Assembly: GCA_032622095.1 (NCBI GenBank)
Contig: CP136064.1
Span: 52,024,073 to 52,088,072 of the forward strand
Direction: 5' to 3'
Length of the DNA: 64,000 nucleotides
Source of the DNA: Siphonodentalium dalli
Lineage: Eukaryota; Mollusca; Scaphopoda; Gadilida; Siphonodentaliidae
The translations under genes were made by a program, and so were the position numbers. Each line of letters begins with the position of its first letter. Positions within the stretch are counted from its first letter, which is position 1. The notes under the pieces were generated by a model. The model was not told the DNA's origin and searched no databases. It saw nothing but the letters and a program-made list of their open reading frames with translations. This document shows, one piece after another, positions 1 to 11,701 of the stretch.

Positions 1-690
1 AAGTATTATTCTTAACAATCTTACCAGTAGTGTGGGGTTCATAATTTGTTTCCAACAGTTTGACAGAATAACGGGATATCATTATTATTTTTTATATTTG
101 AATGATTCGGGAAGGCCATGTGTCAAAACAGTGTTTTCATATAATGCACGGCTTGACTATGTTGACTATGCCAAAATAGAGGAGAGAGGAGGAATAGTCC
201 ACCAGCCGCAAGCGTTCAATGATTTTATGCGCTATATATATGGGGACCGACATTTGGGATTTCTTACAGTCGAATTGTGAGTGGACAGGGATGTGGGTAC
301 ATTGTCTCTGTGCGCAACGTGTACATTTTGAATTTTCATCTGACACCGCAAAAATGCAACTGTCGGAAAAATCCAACTGAAAATCCAAGTCTCCAACTGA
401 ATATCATTTCAGTCTAAAATGTTCGCTGGAATATTATATATTGTCTGCATTCGAGTGGAATAGCGAGAATTTTTTCCCCGAGGTGGTGTCTTTTGGACAG
501 ACGCGGGACTATTGACCATTGTTTCAGTCATGTGGTCATATTAGGACGTTATCAGGTTTATGGGTAAAGTTAAGACCGTTCAGAGGGTTAGTTTCACCGG
601 GAAATTACTCCTCTCCACACATAAATCACAGACCTCCTGCAAGCTAATGATACACTGTCGATGAATCAGTTTACATACCCTTTGCATGAA
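1..690. other. No gene recognised; one half of a hairpin family
   Basis: No convincing coding region was found. Around 160-215 the words GACTATGCCAAAATAG and GAGGAATAGTCCAC match one arm of the hairpin element at 42,303-42,437, so this is probably a single degraded arm of that repeat. The short open frames here have no domain, no splice context and overlap on both strands. Confidence 0.5.
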
Positions 691-704
691 TCACAATTCT
701 CGCT

Positions 705-796
705 TACAGGGATTGGAACCAACTTCGCAGTCGCTGGGCGGTTTATATGTTGGTATAATGCGCAATACAACTTACTAACTGAGCCACCGAGGACCA
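705..796 (-). repeat. tRNA-derived SINE head (fragment)
   Basis: Read on the minus strand, the segment has an A-box-like GTGGCTCAGTTAGTAAG near 770-788 and a B-box-like GGTTCCAATCC near 710-720, spaced as in a tRNA-like pol III promoter. The stem pairing is too poor for a functional tRNA. It is most likely the 5' tRNA-related head of a SINE; I could not define a body or tail. Confidence 0.5.
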
Positions 797-2300
797 CATA
801 TATTCTTATGCATTTAGGTTGGTAAGTTAAAGTTCAGAACAAAGGCAACATATTTTTTAATGATTTTTTTATATAATTCAAGAACAAGGCATTTTGACAG
901 AAATCCAAACGGATATAGCTATAAATACTCAATTTCACATATATATATGTCACAATTTTAATAAAAAATATATACAGCTTGTGTTCCTTTTTTCGTTTGG
1001 GGGAGCGTGTATCAGATAACGTTAAGTGGAATGATCGCCATATATGATCGCGAATCGGGATCGAACATAGTCCTTAGCTGTGATGTAACTATACAACGTA
1101 CATATCGTGAAACAACATGTTATCTCTATTTCAGTTATACCACCCGCGAGATTGTATCTAAAATTCAGATTATTTCGGCATGATGGGTGGGGGGGGGGGG
1201 GGTAAAAATACATTGCGGTACTTTATTGCTGGGCCATCAATTAAAATGGAATTATATGTATGGCGCAAACATGTGTACACACAAACACGTGACAGTATAT
1301 AAACAAAAACAAACATGACAATATAGATATTATATACACACATCAGCCGTTATACATGGAACATGAGCAATGAGTTAACTATTTACACTATTTACACATA
1401 TTGCATTGTTCGAGGTTGCATGAGAACTTATACCAGCACCACAGCAATCATATCAAATTAACAGGTACACTTAACCAGGATTGATACATTGGAAATGCTA
1501 ACATGAGATGTTGCCGTAGTAAGTTACGATACATTGGAATAGCTATAACATCAGATGTCACTGACTATGTGGGAGGTTGCGACTCATTGGTGTATACTCG
1601 TATTAAATTCCACATTGCTATTTTTCGCGCACCCACATGTGGGGCGAATTTAAAACTGAGCAAAAAAACAATACGTCTCCACAAGTTCAAAATAGCGAAT
1701 CTACGGAGAAAATTTATGAGTTTAAGGATAGTGTGTTGTATATATTACTAAGCTATATATAAACTACTTGATGACTTCTGAAATCAGTAACTATTTTTTT
1801 GCACGGTCGCTTTGATTACTTTTAACTATATCTCCTATTTCATGACAATGATGTCTATAGCTATACATTTACATACTAAGCGTGGTCATCACTAAATCCA
1901 GCATTCCGATTGGTCGGCGCCCACGTGGCTAGTTGCAATTATTTCTAGGTGAATGCGCAACAGCTCATAACTGCAAGCTCATAACAACATCGATACGTCA
2001 TTTGGGTTTGGAAAGACGACGCGTAATGTTTTGGGTGCATTTGGATTCGCGCATGATTGACTTAATAAATCATCGGGTTTCAATTGTTCCTGATAACTTT
2101 TGCCAAGGGTGCTATGGGATATTTTGGGCTGGTTTTGTCACGATACACTTTTCGATTTAAATACATTTACAAAAGTGGCTTTTTCGCTCTATGTATAATA
2201 TGATGATACGTAAACGTAATTTGCGCCCGCTTGTTAATCTTTCGTAGGATTTGATGATTAATTAACCATAATTACAAAAATCATACCGGTATATGTAAAT
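797..2300. other. No gene recognised
   Basis: AT-rich unique-looking sequence with a poly-G run near 1190-1201 and TA-rich microsatellites near 940-960. Small open frames on both strands show no recognisable domain. Confidence 0.5.
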
Positions 2301-2319
2301 GATCATACACTCAAAAAAA

Positions 2320-2540
2320 CTTCATTGTAATATTACGACAGAAACTGTTGGCAGGAATTGGACCATCAGTAACTCTCGTAAAATTACGAGATCAACGTAA
2401 TCTGACATTTACAAATTTGATCGTATATTTACAAAATGATCGTAATATTATGACAGAAAAACTATCGTAAAATTACAACATCATCGTAATGTGAATTTAC
2501 GGTTTAATCGTAAAATTACATGGCCAACGTAATCTGAAGC
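2320..2540. repeat. AT-rich array of small palindromes
   Basis: Repeated near-palindromic words of the type TCGTAAAATTACGA and CGTAATATTACGACAG occur about eight times, separated by 15-30 bp. Each can form a small hairpin. It looks like a decayed repeat or MITE interior; I could not define termini. Confidence 0.4.
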
Positions 2541-3600
2541 TGAGAACCTGGTGTGAATTGAACTGTGGTGGGGTCTCAAGCGATCTACCCCTACACATTA
2601 TAAACAAATGCCAGTAAATGACATAAGTAGCTTGAGGATGGATGTGATCCATCGAACCACAGAAAAATTCAACCAGGTCCACAGGTGCTAAATGTCTGCA
2701 CTATACATCTACAATTATAGATAAAAATCAATGTCCAACACCTAATTGTCAGGAAATCGACATTTCTCGTACAACAACATTTTGGAACAAAGTTACATAC
2801 CGGTACCTTGAATAATTAGCCTAACTAATGTAGGTACCAACCTGTGCTTTCACCATGACAAAAGATAACAAACTCTGATAATCAACACCCGAGTTACAAG
2901 GTGATATGCTCGGACAGACAGAGCCCTTGACTACCTGTACTGGTAAATGCCCTCCGTGGGGGGGGGTGTCAGAAAACATTTTCAGGCACGTATGCTGATT
3001 TTTTACTTTCGACCCTTGTTGGGACCCCCACCCACCATGCGTCCAAATTTTTCCGACCATTTTTGGACACCCACCCCCTTTTAACACTAAAGCAGATTTG
3101 CGGGGGGAATTCATTGTAAACAGCTGTATATGAATTTCTGTGCATACTATTTGTCATGGATGTTAACATTGGCATGTAAATAGGAACGGGTCATTTTGGA
3201 GTCATTCAGCCAAAAAAACATGGCTGCCAGCGGCCATCTTGGATTTAAAAATTTGCAACAAAATACAACACAATAACTGCCTGCCAGTTTAGCAGTTAGA
3301 ATTACATTATTTCTCTTATTCTAAGGTGTTTTAAGCCAAATTCATTGAAAAAAACAGTCAAAAAACTTGCAGGAAAAAAAGTTCTGAGTTGCGGAAAAAA
3401 TTGTTTGTTAGTCCCATCGACCAAACCACCCACCCAGTGACCCACCCCCCCCCCCGCATAAGTGCCTGTAAAAAATACCCCCCCCCTGCCCGACCCCCAT
3501 AGGCATAATATGATAATAACATGGGAGGAACAGAGGGAACATGGACTACCGGTGTACCTACATTTAATGATAATAACATGGGAAGGACAGGAAACACCGG
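2541..3600. other. No gene recognised
   Basis: Non-coding sequence with poly-C/poly-G tracts near 2950-3080 and 3440-3490. A single CCAGCGGCCATCTTGGATTT word at about 3228-3247 is the inverted form of the motif in the 6.9-8.4 kb satellite. The open frames around the homopolymer tracts are low-complexity artefacts. Confidence 0.5.
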
Positions 3601-3606
3601 CTACCT

Positions 3607-3724
3607 TCATCTAATTACTAGTATAATAACATGGGAATATTAACAGAGGAAACACAGGCTACTTTCATCTAATTACTAGTATAATAACATGGGAATATTA
3701 ACAGAGGAAACATGGGCTACCTTC
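3607..3724 (+). repeat. Two-copy tandem duplication, ~60 bp
   Basis: The word CTAATTACTAGTATAATAAC and the following CATGGGAATATTAACAGAGG occur twice in succession, about 60 bp apart, with only a few differences. It is a recent local tandem duplication with no coding role visible. Confidence 0.7.
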
Positions 3725-4004
3725 ACAGTGGTCAGTGATTTGTACTGAATTGTACACAACTAAGTGTAGCACACTAAATAAATGAAAGGCAGTAGCAACA
3801 TTGAGTAAATTTTTTGGGGTTTTGTTGCTTTCCACAACTAAGGCGATATAACAATGAGGCCAGATCATTTGTTGTTGATGGAAACCATGTGATCTATGGT
3901 TAGTCACCTACAATAGGTAGTCACGATGCACCGTCTGCACATATCATATGTACTCCGCCGATCGGAAAGTTTTCTTCAGGCAAGAAGTTGGACAGAGGTC
4001 GCCA

Positions 4005-4092
4005 CATAGGAATCGAACCCATGTCAGTCACTAGCTCAGGTCCTACAGCTTGGTGACCGGTACCGTGCTCATTGGACCACTGACCAACCCAG
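4005..4092 (-). repeat. tRNA-derived SINE head (fragment)
   Basis: The minus strand reads GTTGGTCAGTGGTCCAATGAG (A-box side) and about 55 nt later ATGGGTTCGATTCC (B box). The intervening arm lacks a proper anticodon stem. This fits the pol III head of a tRNA-derived SINE, not a tRNA gene. The head is different in sequence from the one at 705-796. Confidence 0.5.
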
Positions 4093-4467
4093 ACACCACC
4101 CCCCCCCAATAATAAACAACAATGTACATATAGTATACACTGATACAACTACTATTTAAACATGAAATACATAGACGTGTGTCTCCTTAATTATGCAGCC
4201 ATTGTTATTGACCCAGAAACTCAAACCCAACAAAGCGCTCCCAAAGTTCCATTGGTTTAATTTGGAAATCCTGAAAATGAAGTAACAATATTATACACGG
4301 TACTAACTACTATGGACAAAAAAGCAGCTCAGCATTTGCGCCAAGAGTTTCGAGTGTCACTGTCAGCTAATGTATTGACATCCTGTTCAAACACCGCTGT
4401 TTTTTTGTTTTAATAATTTTTCGACTTTCCCAAATTTTAAATCAAACTAACAACATAGGGACTGGAA

Positions 4468-5014
4468 TACCAGCACCGAAGCCGACCCACCCAAACTCAG
4501 TTGCGGCAGTTTCTGACAAAAAAATTGCTTTAGTATATCTGGGATAAATCGCAACCATCTTTCATACTTTGCGATAACTACATTGCGATATCTTTGACTG
4601 ATGATAAATCACAAACAAATTTGGGTTCAAGTTTTGAAAACCCTCCTGTCACTTTCCAAATATCTATTTAAAAATACATGTTGATAAATCGCAAAACTTT
4701 GCGATAAATTTCAAACATCTTTACGATAGATCGTAAAATACTTCGCAATTTTATATAACAGAATAGCAATCATCTTTGGCTCTTTGCGATAAAAACTGTT
4801 AATTACTTTGCAAACAAATTAACATACCTTGGCAATAGCAAAGGTAAGAGTCGCAAATTTGTTTGTGATTTATCAGTCAAAGATAATATCGCAAAGTAAT
4901 TATCGCAAAGTACCGTATGAAAGATGGTTGCGATTTATCCCAGATATACTAAAGCAAATTTTTTGTCATAAACTACCGCAACTGAGTTTGGGTGGGTCGG
5001 CTTCGGCGCTGGTA
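4468..5014. mobile_element. Foldback MITE flanked by TA
   Basis: The two ends are long inverted repeats of roughly 155 bp. The left arm starts TACCAGCACCGAAGCCGACC and the right arm ends with its complement (GGTCGGCTTCGGCGCTGGTA), each bordered by TA. The arms share TTGCGATTTATC-type words throughout. The loop of about 220 bp is AT-rich and non-coding. A TA target would suit a Tc1/mariner-type non-autonomous element, but the superfamily is inference because there is no transposase. Confidence 0.75.
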
Positions 5015-5147
5015 TAATACACATGTATGACCTGGTTTAGCATAGAGTGGGGATTATAATCTTCCTGAGTGTGGCACAAACTTGGCCATGCATCTAATCC
5101 TGAGTTCACATGGTTTGGGACATAATCACATTGACTGGTAACATTAA

Positions 5148-5627
5148 AGGTACTCAATCCGATAAAACTCCTCTCAATTACTATTTCAATGGCTTCGGGG
5201 GTCAAAAATATTTGATTCGAGTCGAGGAAGTCACCCATCAAAGCTCAGATTTGTTAGATATCGATTTTAGAAATCTATTATTTTTCATTATCGGGAATAT
5301 TATCTGACCCAGAACTCAGTCAAAATTGCGCTGTTATTACCACTTGATTTTAGAGTTATCCATCCTTGTCTGTATGAATAGATTTTGGAGTACACATCCA
5401 CAGCAGATTACGGCAGTTTAAGGCAATTATTAGTACTCATCTCGAGTAAATAACAAATTTCAAAAATCAATATTTAATAACTCTGAGCTTTGTTTGATGG
5501 GTTCCTCGACTCGAATCAAATATTTTGTACCCCCAAAGCCAAAGAAATAGTAATATAGGACCATCTGATCGGATTGTTGTTGTTGGAATCTATTGAGATG
5601 GGGATCCTCTGTTCGGATTGAGTACCT
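5148..5627. mobile_element. MITE with TTAA target duplication
   Basis: The element is bounded by TTAA at 5144-5147 and 5628-5631. It begins AGGTACTCAATCCGA and ends with the complement TCGGATTGAGTACCT. Subterminal inverted homology continues inward (TTTGATTCGAGTCGAGGAA on the left and its complement on the right). There is no coding capacity. TTAA targets are used by Kolobok and piggyBac transposases; a THAP/Kolobok-like transposase gene lies at 27.9-32.5 kb in this window. Confidence 0.8.
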
Positions 5628-5688
5628 TTAAGTTACTTGGTATTCAGATCTCTTATAGGAAACATGTGTTACTAAATATTTACTGGAC

Positions 5689-5779
5689 ACAGAACGAATC
5701 GTGTTATGTTCCAGGTTTTCTGCTGTGATGACTCGCTTTCACATGCCCAAGTTGTACCCAGTAACCAAGTTATCCCGAC
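5689..5779 (+). repeat. Inverted repeat arm, partner at 9,117-9,201
   Basis: About 90 bp beginning CAGAACGAATCGTGTTATG and containing TTTCACATGCCCAAGTTGTA recur in reverse complement at 9,117-9,201 at roughly 90% identity by eye, with a ~10-bp gap. The pair brackets the satellite and the GC-rich arrays between them. Confidence 0.7.
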
Positions 5780-6544
5780 AATCTTGCAAACAATCTTCTG
5801 ATGTGAACCCATCCCCTCTCATATCGACAAATCCATTTACACATCATGTCGTTCTGTGTATTTATGGAATTTTCAGGTTCAGATACCGGTATATAGAACC
5901 ATGGTTTAAGAATATATCTAGGTTATTAGGCCTGAGCATTGAGGGGCAAGGGGGGGGTGCAAGGTGCGAATGTAATTATGCAAAATTGTGTTTTTTGTCA
6001 GATTCAAGGGGGAGGGGGTGCCATGTATTTCATGGAAAATTGTTCAAATTCAATCGTTCCCATCTAGAGGTGATCCCAAACATACATGTAGTAATGTACC
6101 CTTAAATTTTCAAAACATTTCACCAATAATTAAGAAACTGACCTTACATTCATTCCTCGCGCCAAACTAAATTTATTTTAGAGTACTGACGTCTTCAATG
6201 GTTGACGTCCCCACGTAATTCCTTGAACCAAATGATTTTTGTGTCGGTGAAATGTGCACATGGCGATCGCATAATTATCTTGCTCGAACCGAAAAGCCAT
6301 TTTAATTCTTAATCGCGCACGCCTTATCCATATACCATATCACGAATAAACAGACGCTCTTTATTTGGCACGCTTAAGGAAATCGGGACCGTGGTAAATT
6401 AGAACCGATTTATTTTCAATTTCAGATTAATATTTTCCATGCGCAATATGTCAGTCTATTGTCAGATAATTTACAATGCTCAGTTGCGATACGGACGCTA
6501 GGTTTTACTGTGGTTTAAACTTACACAGCGGTAGTGGCACAAAA

Positions 6545-6665
6545 AACTCAACCGCGACCACGCGGTTGCCCGCGTTTTCAATACCGCGGCTGACCGCGTT
6601 ATTACACCGCGGTCAGGCGTTATTACACCGCGGTCAGGCGGTATTACACCGCGGTCATACCGCAT
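6545..6665. repeat. GC-rich tandem repeat, ~21 bp, ACCGCGGTCAGGCG
   Basis: Units of about 21 bp built on ATTACACCGCGGTCAGGCG repeat three to four times, preceded by degenerate CGCGGTTG units. CCGCGG is palindromic, so each unit can form a small hairpin. Related CCGCGG/GGCCGCGGTG words reappear at 8.69-9.04 kb. Confidence 0.65.
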
Positions 6666-6884
6666 GTCAACCTCGTTAAGGAGGGTCGATTAATTAGAGC
6701 ATAGCTGTACTTCATATAATGAAAGTGTCAATGACACTGTACCTCAACTTGGAAAGGGAATAATTTAATGTGGAGCGATTAGGGGTGCGGAAAGTTGAAA
6801 TGTCTAAGTAATACTAGATTATCAACATGAAGAGATACATATACCGGTACATGTATACCAGTATATAAAAAAGTTAAATCCAAG

Positions 6885-8450
6885 ATGGTTACAGATGTAA
6901 AATCCAGGTGGCTATGTTTTCCAATAAAATTTAAAAACATTTGATAGCTTCCATCTAGTAAGATCAATATCAAGATTAATATGAAGTCTGGAGATGATCG
7001 GATGAGGGAAGTGGACTGTAGGGTGTGCCAAAGGATTTTGTCATGCAAAGAGTAAAATCCAAGATGGCTGCCAGTGGACACAATTTAAGACCAAATGAAC
7101 CTAAAATGACTTGTTATCTACATGCCTGTGTCAACAGCCATGACAAATTTCATGATGATCCGATTAAAGGTACGACCTGTAGCCCATGCCAAAGGATTTA
7201 GTCATGCAAAGAGTAAAATCCAAGATGGCTGCTGGCGGCCATGATTTTGGCCGAATAACCTAAAAATTACTCGATCTCATCTACATGTCAATGTCAACAT
7301 CCATGACAAATTTCACAATGATCTGATAAAAAGGTGCGTTCTGTAGCACGTGCCAAGGGATTTAGTCATGCAAAGTGTAAAATCCAAGATGGCTGCTGGC
7401 GGCCATGTTTTTTGGTCGAATGACTGGACAATGACTCGTTCCCATCTACATGTCATATTTAACAACCATGACAAATTTCATGATGATCTGACCAAAGGTT
7501 AGACTTGTGGCCTATGTGAAAGGATTTAGTCATGCAAAGAGTAAATTCCAAGATGGCTGCCAGCGGCCATGTTTTTTGGCCGAACGACCCCAAAATTACT
7601 CGTTCCCATCTACATGTCAATATTAACACCCATGACAAATTTAATGATGACCAGACGAACAGTAGCCTGTGCTAATGGATTGAATTTTGAAATCAAAGAT
7701 GGCCGCGGGCAGCCATGTTTTTTTGTCCGAATGACCCCAAAATGAATCATTCCCATCTACAGTCCAATTTAAACAGCCATGACAAATTTCATGATGATCA
7801 GACTAAAGCTACGATCTGTAGCCCGTGCTAAAGGATTTAGTCATCCAAAGAGTAAAATCCAAGATGGCTGCTGGCGGCCATATTTTTTGGCCAAATGACC
7901 CCAAAATGACTCGTTCCCATCTACATGTCATTGTCAACATTCATGACAAATTTTATGATGATCCGACGCAAAGAGTAAAATCCAAGATAGCCAGCTGAGA
8001 TAGCTGCCAGCGGCCATGTTTTTTGGCCGAATGACCCCAAAATTACTCGTTTCCCATCTACATGTAAATATTAACATCCATGACAAATTTCATGATGATC
8101 CGACCAAAGGTACAACCTGTAGGGCGTGCCAAATAATTTAGTCATGCAAAGAGTAAAATCCAAGATGGCTGTCGAGTCGAGTCGACGGCCATGTTTTTTG
8201 GTCGAATGACCCCAAAATTACTCGTTCCCATCTACATGTCAATATTAACATCCATGACAAATTTCATGATGATCAGACGAACAGTACAACCTGTAGACCG
8301 TTCTAATGGATTGAATATTGAAATCCAAGATGGCCACTGGTGGCCATGTTTTTTTATCCAAATGAATCATTCCGGTCTAAATGTTGATGTCAGCAGCTAT
8401 GTGAAATTTCATAATGATCTGACCAAAGGTACGACCTGTAGCCTGTATTG
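6885..8450 (+). repeat. Satellite-like tandem array, ~165-bp units, about 9-10 copies
   Basis: Each unit contains AAAATCCAAGATGGCTGC, GGCCATGTTTTTTGGCCGAA, TCGTTCCCATCTACATGTCA, CATGACAAATTTCATGATGA and a TTTAGTCATGCAAAGAG linker. Unit starts fall near 6889, 7051, 7219, 7379, 7544, 7691, 7855, 7977, 8156 and 8321. Divergence between units is moderate and spacing varies from about 120 to 180 bp. No open frame runs through the array. The CAAGATGGC core resembles the vertebrate YY1 consensus, and a GCGGCCAT inverted core follows it in most units. Confidence 0.85.
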
Positions 8451-8689
8451 TTGACGAATTACGCACACACGCATACATGTACACACAGACGACAAAGCCA
8501 TGGCAATAGCTCAAACTTTACAAAGTAAAGTTGACCTAATAATGTGGGCGGTGTAAGGCAGCGTTTGTTTGCATATGGTATCTTGGTGTTGATGATTAAC
8601 GAAAATACCATACAGCACTAGTCTCCCAGATGCCTCGGGTTTATGTACCATAAGCTTTCTCACCAAGCTTTTTACCCTGCTGGGTAAAA

Positions 8690-9040
8690 CAAGTGTCCCA
8701 CTTAACCACGGTGCGGTTATCATTGCCACCGCGGCCGAAATGCAACTACCGGTACATCGCGGCTCCACCGGCTAACTACAGTTGGGCCGCGATGTATTTG
8801 CCATTCGGCCATGGTGTAGTTACCGCTGTGTACATTCATTAAACTGAAAAAAGACAATACAAACCAGAAATCTAACCACGGTGTACATGCCATGCGGCCC
8901 CGTTGTAGTTGCTTTTCGGCCATGGTGTACATGTGTACTTGACGTTTGGCTGCGGTGTACTTGCCGCTCAGCCGCGGTGCTCAACTGCAGTTACAAACTC
9001 TGACAGCACGGTCGAACGGCAAATACACCGCGGTGCCAAT
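8690..9040. repeat. Clustered GC-rich short repeats on both strands
   Basis: About nine variants of CGGTGTACTTGCCGCTCAGC / ATGTATTTGCCATTCGGCC-type units occur in both orientations. They are framed by ACCCTGCTGGGTAAAACAAG on the left (about 8675) and its near complement (CTTGTTTTGTCCAGCAGGGT) on the right (about 9048). The array can form alternative foldbacks. No coding potential. Confidence 0.65.
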
Positions 9041-9116
9041 GGACACTTGTTTTGTCCAGCAGGGTACATCAGCCAGGGCAACCCAGAAGTTAACGGTCTA
9101 ACCTGGGCTTCCTAGA

Positions 9117-9201
9117 TGGTAGGGACAACTTGGTTAGTGGGTACAACTTGGGCATGTGAAAGCAAGTCATCACCTGGAACATAACACGATTTGTTCTGAC
9201 T
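9117..9201 (-). repeat. Inverted repeat arm, partner at 5,689-5,779
   Basis: Reverse-complement counterpart of 5,689-5,779. It begins TAGGGACAACTTGGTTAGTG and ends CGATTTGTTCTG. Together the arms could be the termini of a ~3.5-kb composite element or two insertions of one short repeat in opposite orientation. I saw no target duplication at either outer edge. Confidence 0.6.
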
Positions 9202-9657
9202 TAACCCGAGGTCAGCCAATAATAGAATGTTTGCATCATGTGAGTGTTTAGTGATCTATATAGCCACACAATGTTGACCGAAACGAAACCTTGCTTGAGT
9301 CTTGACAGTTAGTTTTGCAAATTGTATTGGAGGATACCGCGGTATAGTACCGCAGTATTAACGGGGTGACACCACGTTGCTGGTGGTCAATTACTTTAAG
9401 TATAGCTGTACTGTCCATACTGAAGTATTGCATTATTATGTATTTTTCGCAACATTACATTTTCTACCTGGTTTTTAGGCACGTCATTGAAATTTGCATG
9501 CATCTTTTTTTATCTCGATTCCATCATTTCCTAATTTCTGATGATTGGTTGGTGATTATCACAATACGCCAGGGGCAGGTGAACACTGTGCATGCATACT
9601 GTACTAGTAACTATCACAAGTATAACATACTGTGGGAACAACTTAGTGTACATGTAT

Positions 9658-10983
9658 GTTCAGACGACCACGATACAATCGTAAGTGGAGGAATAGTTTG
9701 TTCAGACGATTGCAATCTCATCGTACATTATGATAGCATATGTTGTTCTAAAGAATGTGATTGACTACCCTACTACCATTGCCAGCTACGATTTTTACGT
9801 ACACACGGCTGTCGGCCTGTAACGATATGCTTGGTCACGACACAATATGTATCGCGATACGGGGCCAATGATACAATACGTATCGTGATAGGCAAAATTT
9901 TATCCCACGAGTAAATAGCTATTCAACACTCCAAATTTGCACACTCTCATGTTGAGTTTTAATGATAGTTTTTCTAATATTACTGTGGACTTTCATAATT
10001 GTTTAGTTATATGTGTATTGTAGTATGTAGTAATGTAGTATGCTCGTACACATCCGGAAATACCAGTACAACATGACATATTGATACTGAAGACGGTAAA
10101 AGAGTTGAAAAGTTTCTCACTCATCTGTTTATATATCATATAATCACAACAGCTGGCTGAGAATGATGTCGTTTCAAATGGTGTGACATGTTGGTCGTAA
10201 CACCAGTATTGTAAGAGGTTGCCGTCGAACATAATTTGCCGATCGTTTTAGTTCTGTCTGTCTTAATGCATGGCTTTCCATCCTCAAAGGGTTAGGTCCC
10301 AAAACCGAAATACTGCCAGATTTTCTACATGTACCTGTAGGCCGCTGTCGGATTGACAAGTTTTAAGCTTTCTTGAGCAGACATCTTTCCACGGCCCACG
10401 TGTTGTTGTTTTGCGCAGACGATATATCCAATATACTAGTATTTGATTGATTGAAATCACAGCAGTTCATCAAATTAAACCAATCAGAGCATGGCTTACA
10501 GTCTGAGGCTAGGTTACGTAGGTCAGTCATATCACTTCCGCAAACGTTTGTGTCAAAGGTCAAAGTGCGAGCTCACGGAAACAAACGAAATTTACAGATT
10601 TACTTCCAATAAAACTTCGTAAGCATTCACAGCTTACGGAAACGAACGAGGGGTCCCGATTTACTTCGGATGGTAACTGCATAATACGGAAGCGGAACTG
10701 TATCGTAGTGTATCGAAATTACAGACAAATGAATCGCGTATAGAATCATGAATGACGAATCGCGATGAATCGAAATCACGATGAATCGTTGCAGGCCTAT
10801 ACAGCTGCGATTACATCGCAAGTGGAGGTAACCAAGGATATCCACATTTCGCATCTAGAATCAAACGGCGCTTGATATCAATTTATGACCAACGATTTTG
10901 ATGTTAGCATGCGCAATCGAGCTACCGGTTACTTCCTGCGACGGAAATCTTTCCGCTTACGATTGTATCGTGGTCGTCTGAAC
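9658..10983. mobile_element. Inverted-repeat element, ~1.3 kb
   Basis: The left end reads GTTCAGACGACCACGATACA then ATCGTAAGTGGA. The right end is its reverse complement with one mismatch over 32 bp. Nested inside, GGCCTGTAACGAT (9,814) pairs with ATCGTTGCAGGCC (about 10,786), and GATGAATCG/TATCGTGATACG words cluster near both. No transposase could be recognised in the interior. Superfamily unknown; a non-autonomous DNA transposon with a second one nested is the simplest reading. Confidence 0.55.
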
Positions 10984-11159
10984 GTAAACTTATTAATTTC
11001 ATGCATTATTGCATAATATTTTTAAACATAACTTATTTAACATCTTCGACTTGCTTTAAATTTAATTTATTTTCATGAAAAGGACTAATATGGTTGTAAA
11101 TATAGAAGGCAGATGACTCTTCTACCCGAGAGGTCTAGATTTCTTGGACACGGTCGTTA

Positions 11160-11480
11160 GACGCAACGTCAAGCTCGGTTAGTCTTTGGATGGTTGACTG
11201 GGTTGGGTTTCCGGGTGATGCCAATGTTCGGTGCAACTTACGCACTTCTCACTCTCTCGTCCTGTTACACTGGGGGCTCGTCTGGCCATTAGAGGACTGT
11301 CATGATACAACCTCCAGGTCTCAGCCATTAGATGCTTTGTCTGATCACCGAGGTTAAGTAACGTCAAGCTCGGTTAGTCCTTGGATGGGTGACCGGCTTG
11401 GAATTATCAGCTGATTATGGTGCTGCTACATTTCGGTGCGACTCCATCACTTCTTGCTCTCAGTCTCATTCTGTTACGGT
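11160..11480 (+). repeat. 5S rRNA-derived SINE, two partial copies in tandem
   Basis: At 11,335-11,410 the sequence CTGATCACCGAGGTTAAGTA followed by CGGTTAGTCCTTGGATGGGT and GACC is clearly related to the internal promoter half of 5S rRNA (A box, intermediate element, C box). A more degraded second copy (CAAGCTCGGTTAGTCTTTGG) lies at 11,168-11,200. Both are followed by a shared GCGAC/ACTTCT-rich body (CACTTCTCACTCTC, CACTTCTTGCTCTC). This is the architecture of 5S-derived (SINE3-type) elements. It is not a functional 5S gene: the 5' half of 5S is missing. Confidence 0.7.
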
Positions 11481-11701
11481 AGTGTTAATTATACTGTACA
11501 ATCGTCATGCTAATTTGCTATTGCTATTTTGCATGTTTTTAAATAATACTTGATTCATACATGTATCTGTTATTTAATTCAGCAAGCGAAACATTAAATT
11601 ATATTTGAAATAGCAATTTTTTGCGGTCATTTGTGAAATAACCATGGCACAACTTGTGGTAAATTCATTTTGTTTTTATTTCAATTCAAGCTCGAAGTCA
11701 C

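Noticed and set aside
5701-6105. 134-residue plus-strand protein
   Set aside because: Starts inside the inverted repeat arm at 5,689-5,779 and runs through G-rich DNA. No domain or splice context.
6885-8450. Decayed repeated exon array
   Set aside because: Unit lengths vary irregularly and no frame is open through consecutive units.
9366-9764. 132-residue plus-strand protein
   Set aside because: Covers the left terminus of the inverted-repeat element at 9,658. Composition is non-coding-like, with no recognised motif.
11335-11410. Functional 5S rRNA gene
   Set aside because: Only the internal-promoter half resembles 5S; the 5' half and terminator are missing and a SINE-like body follows.
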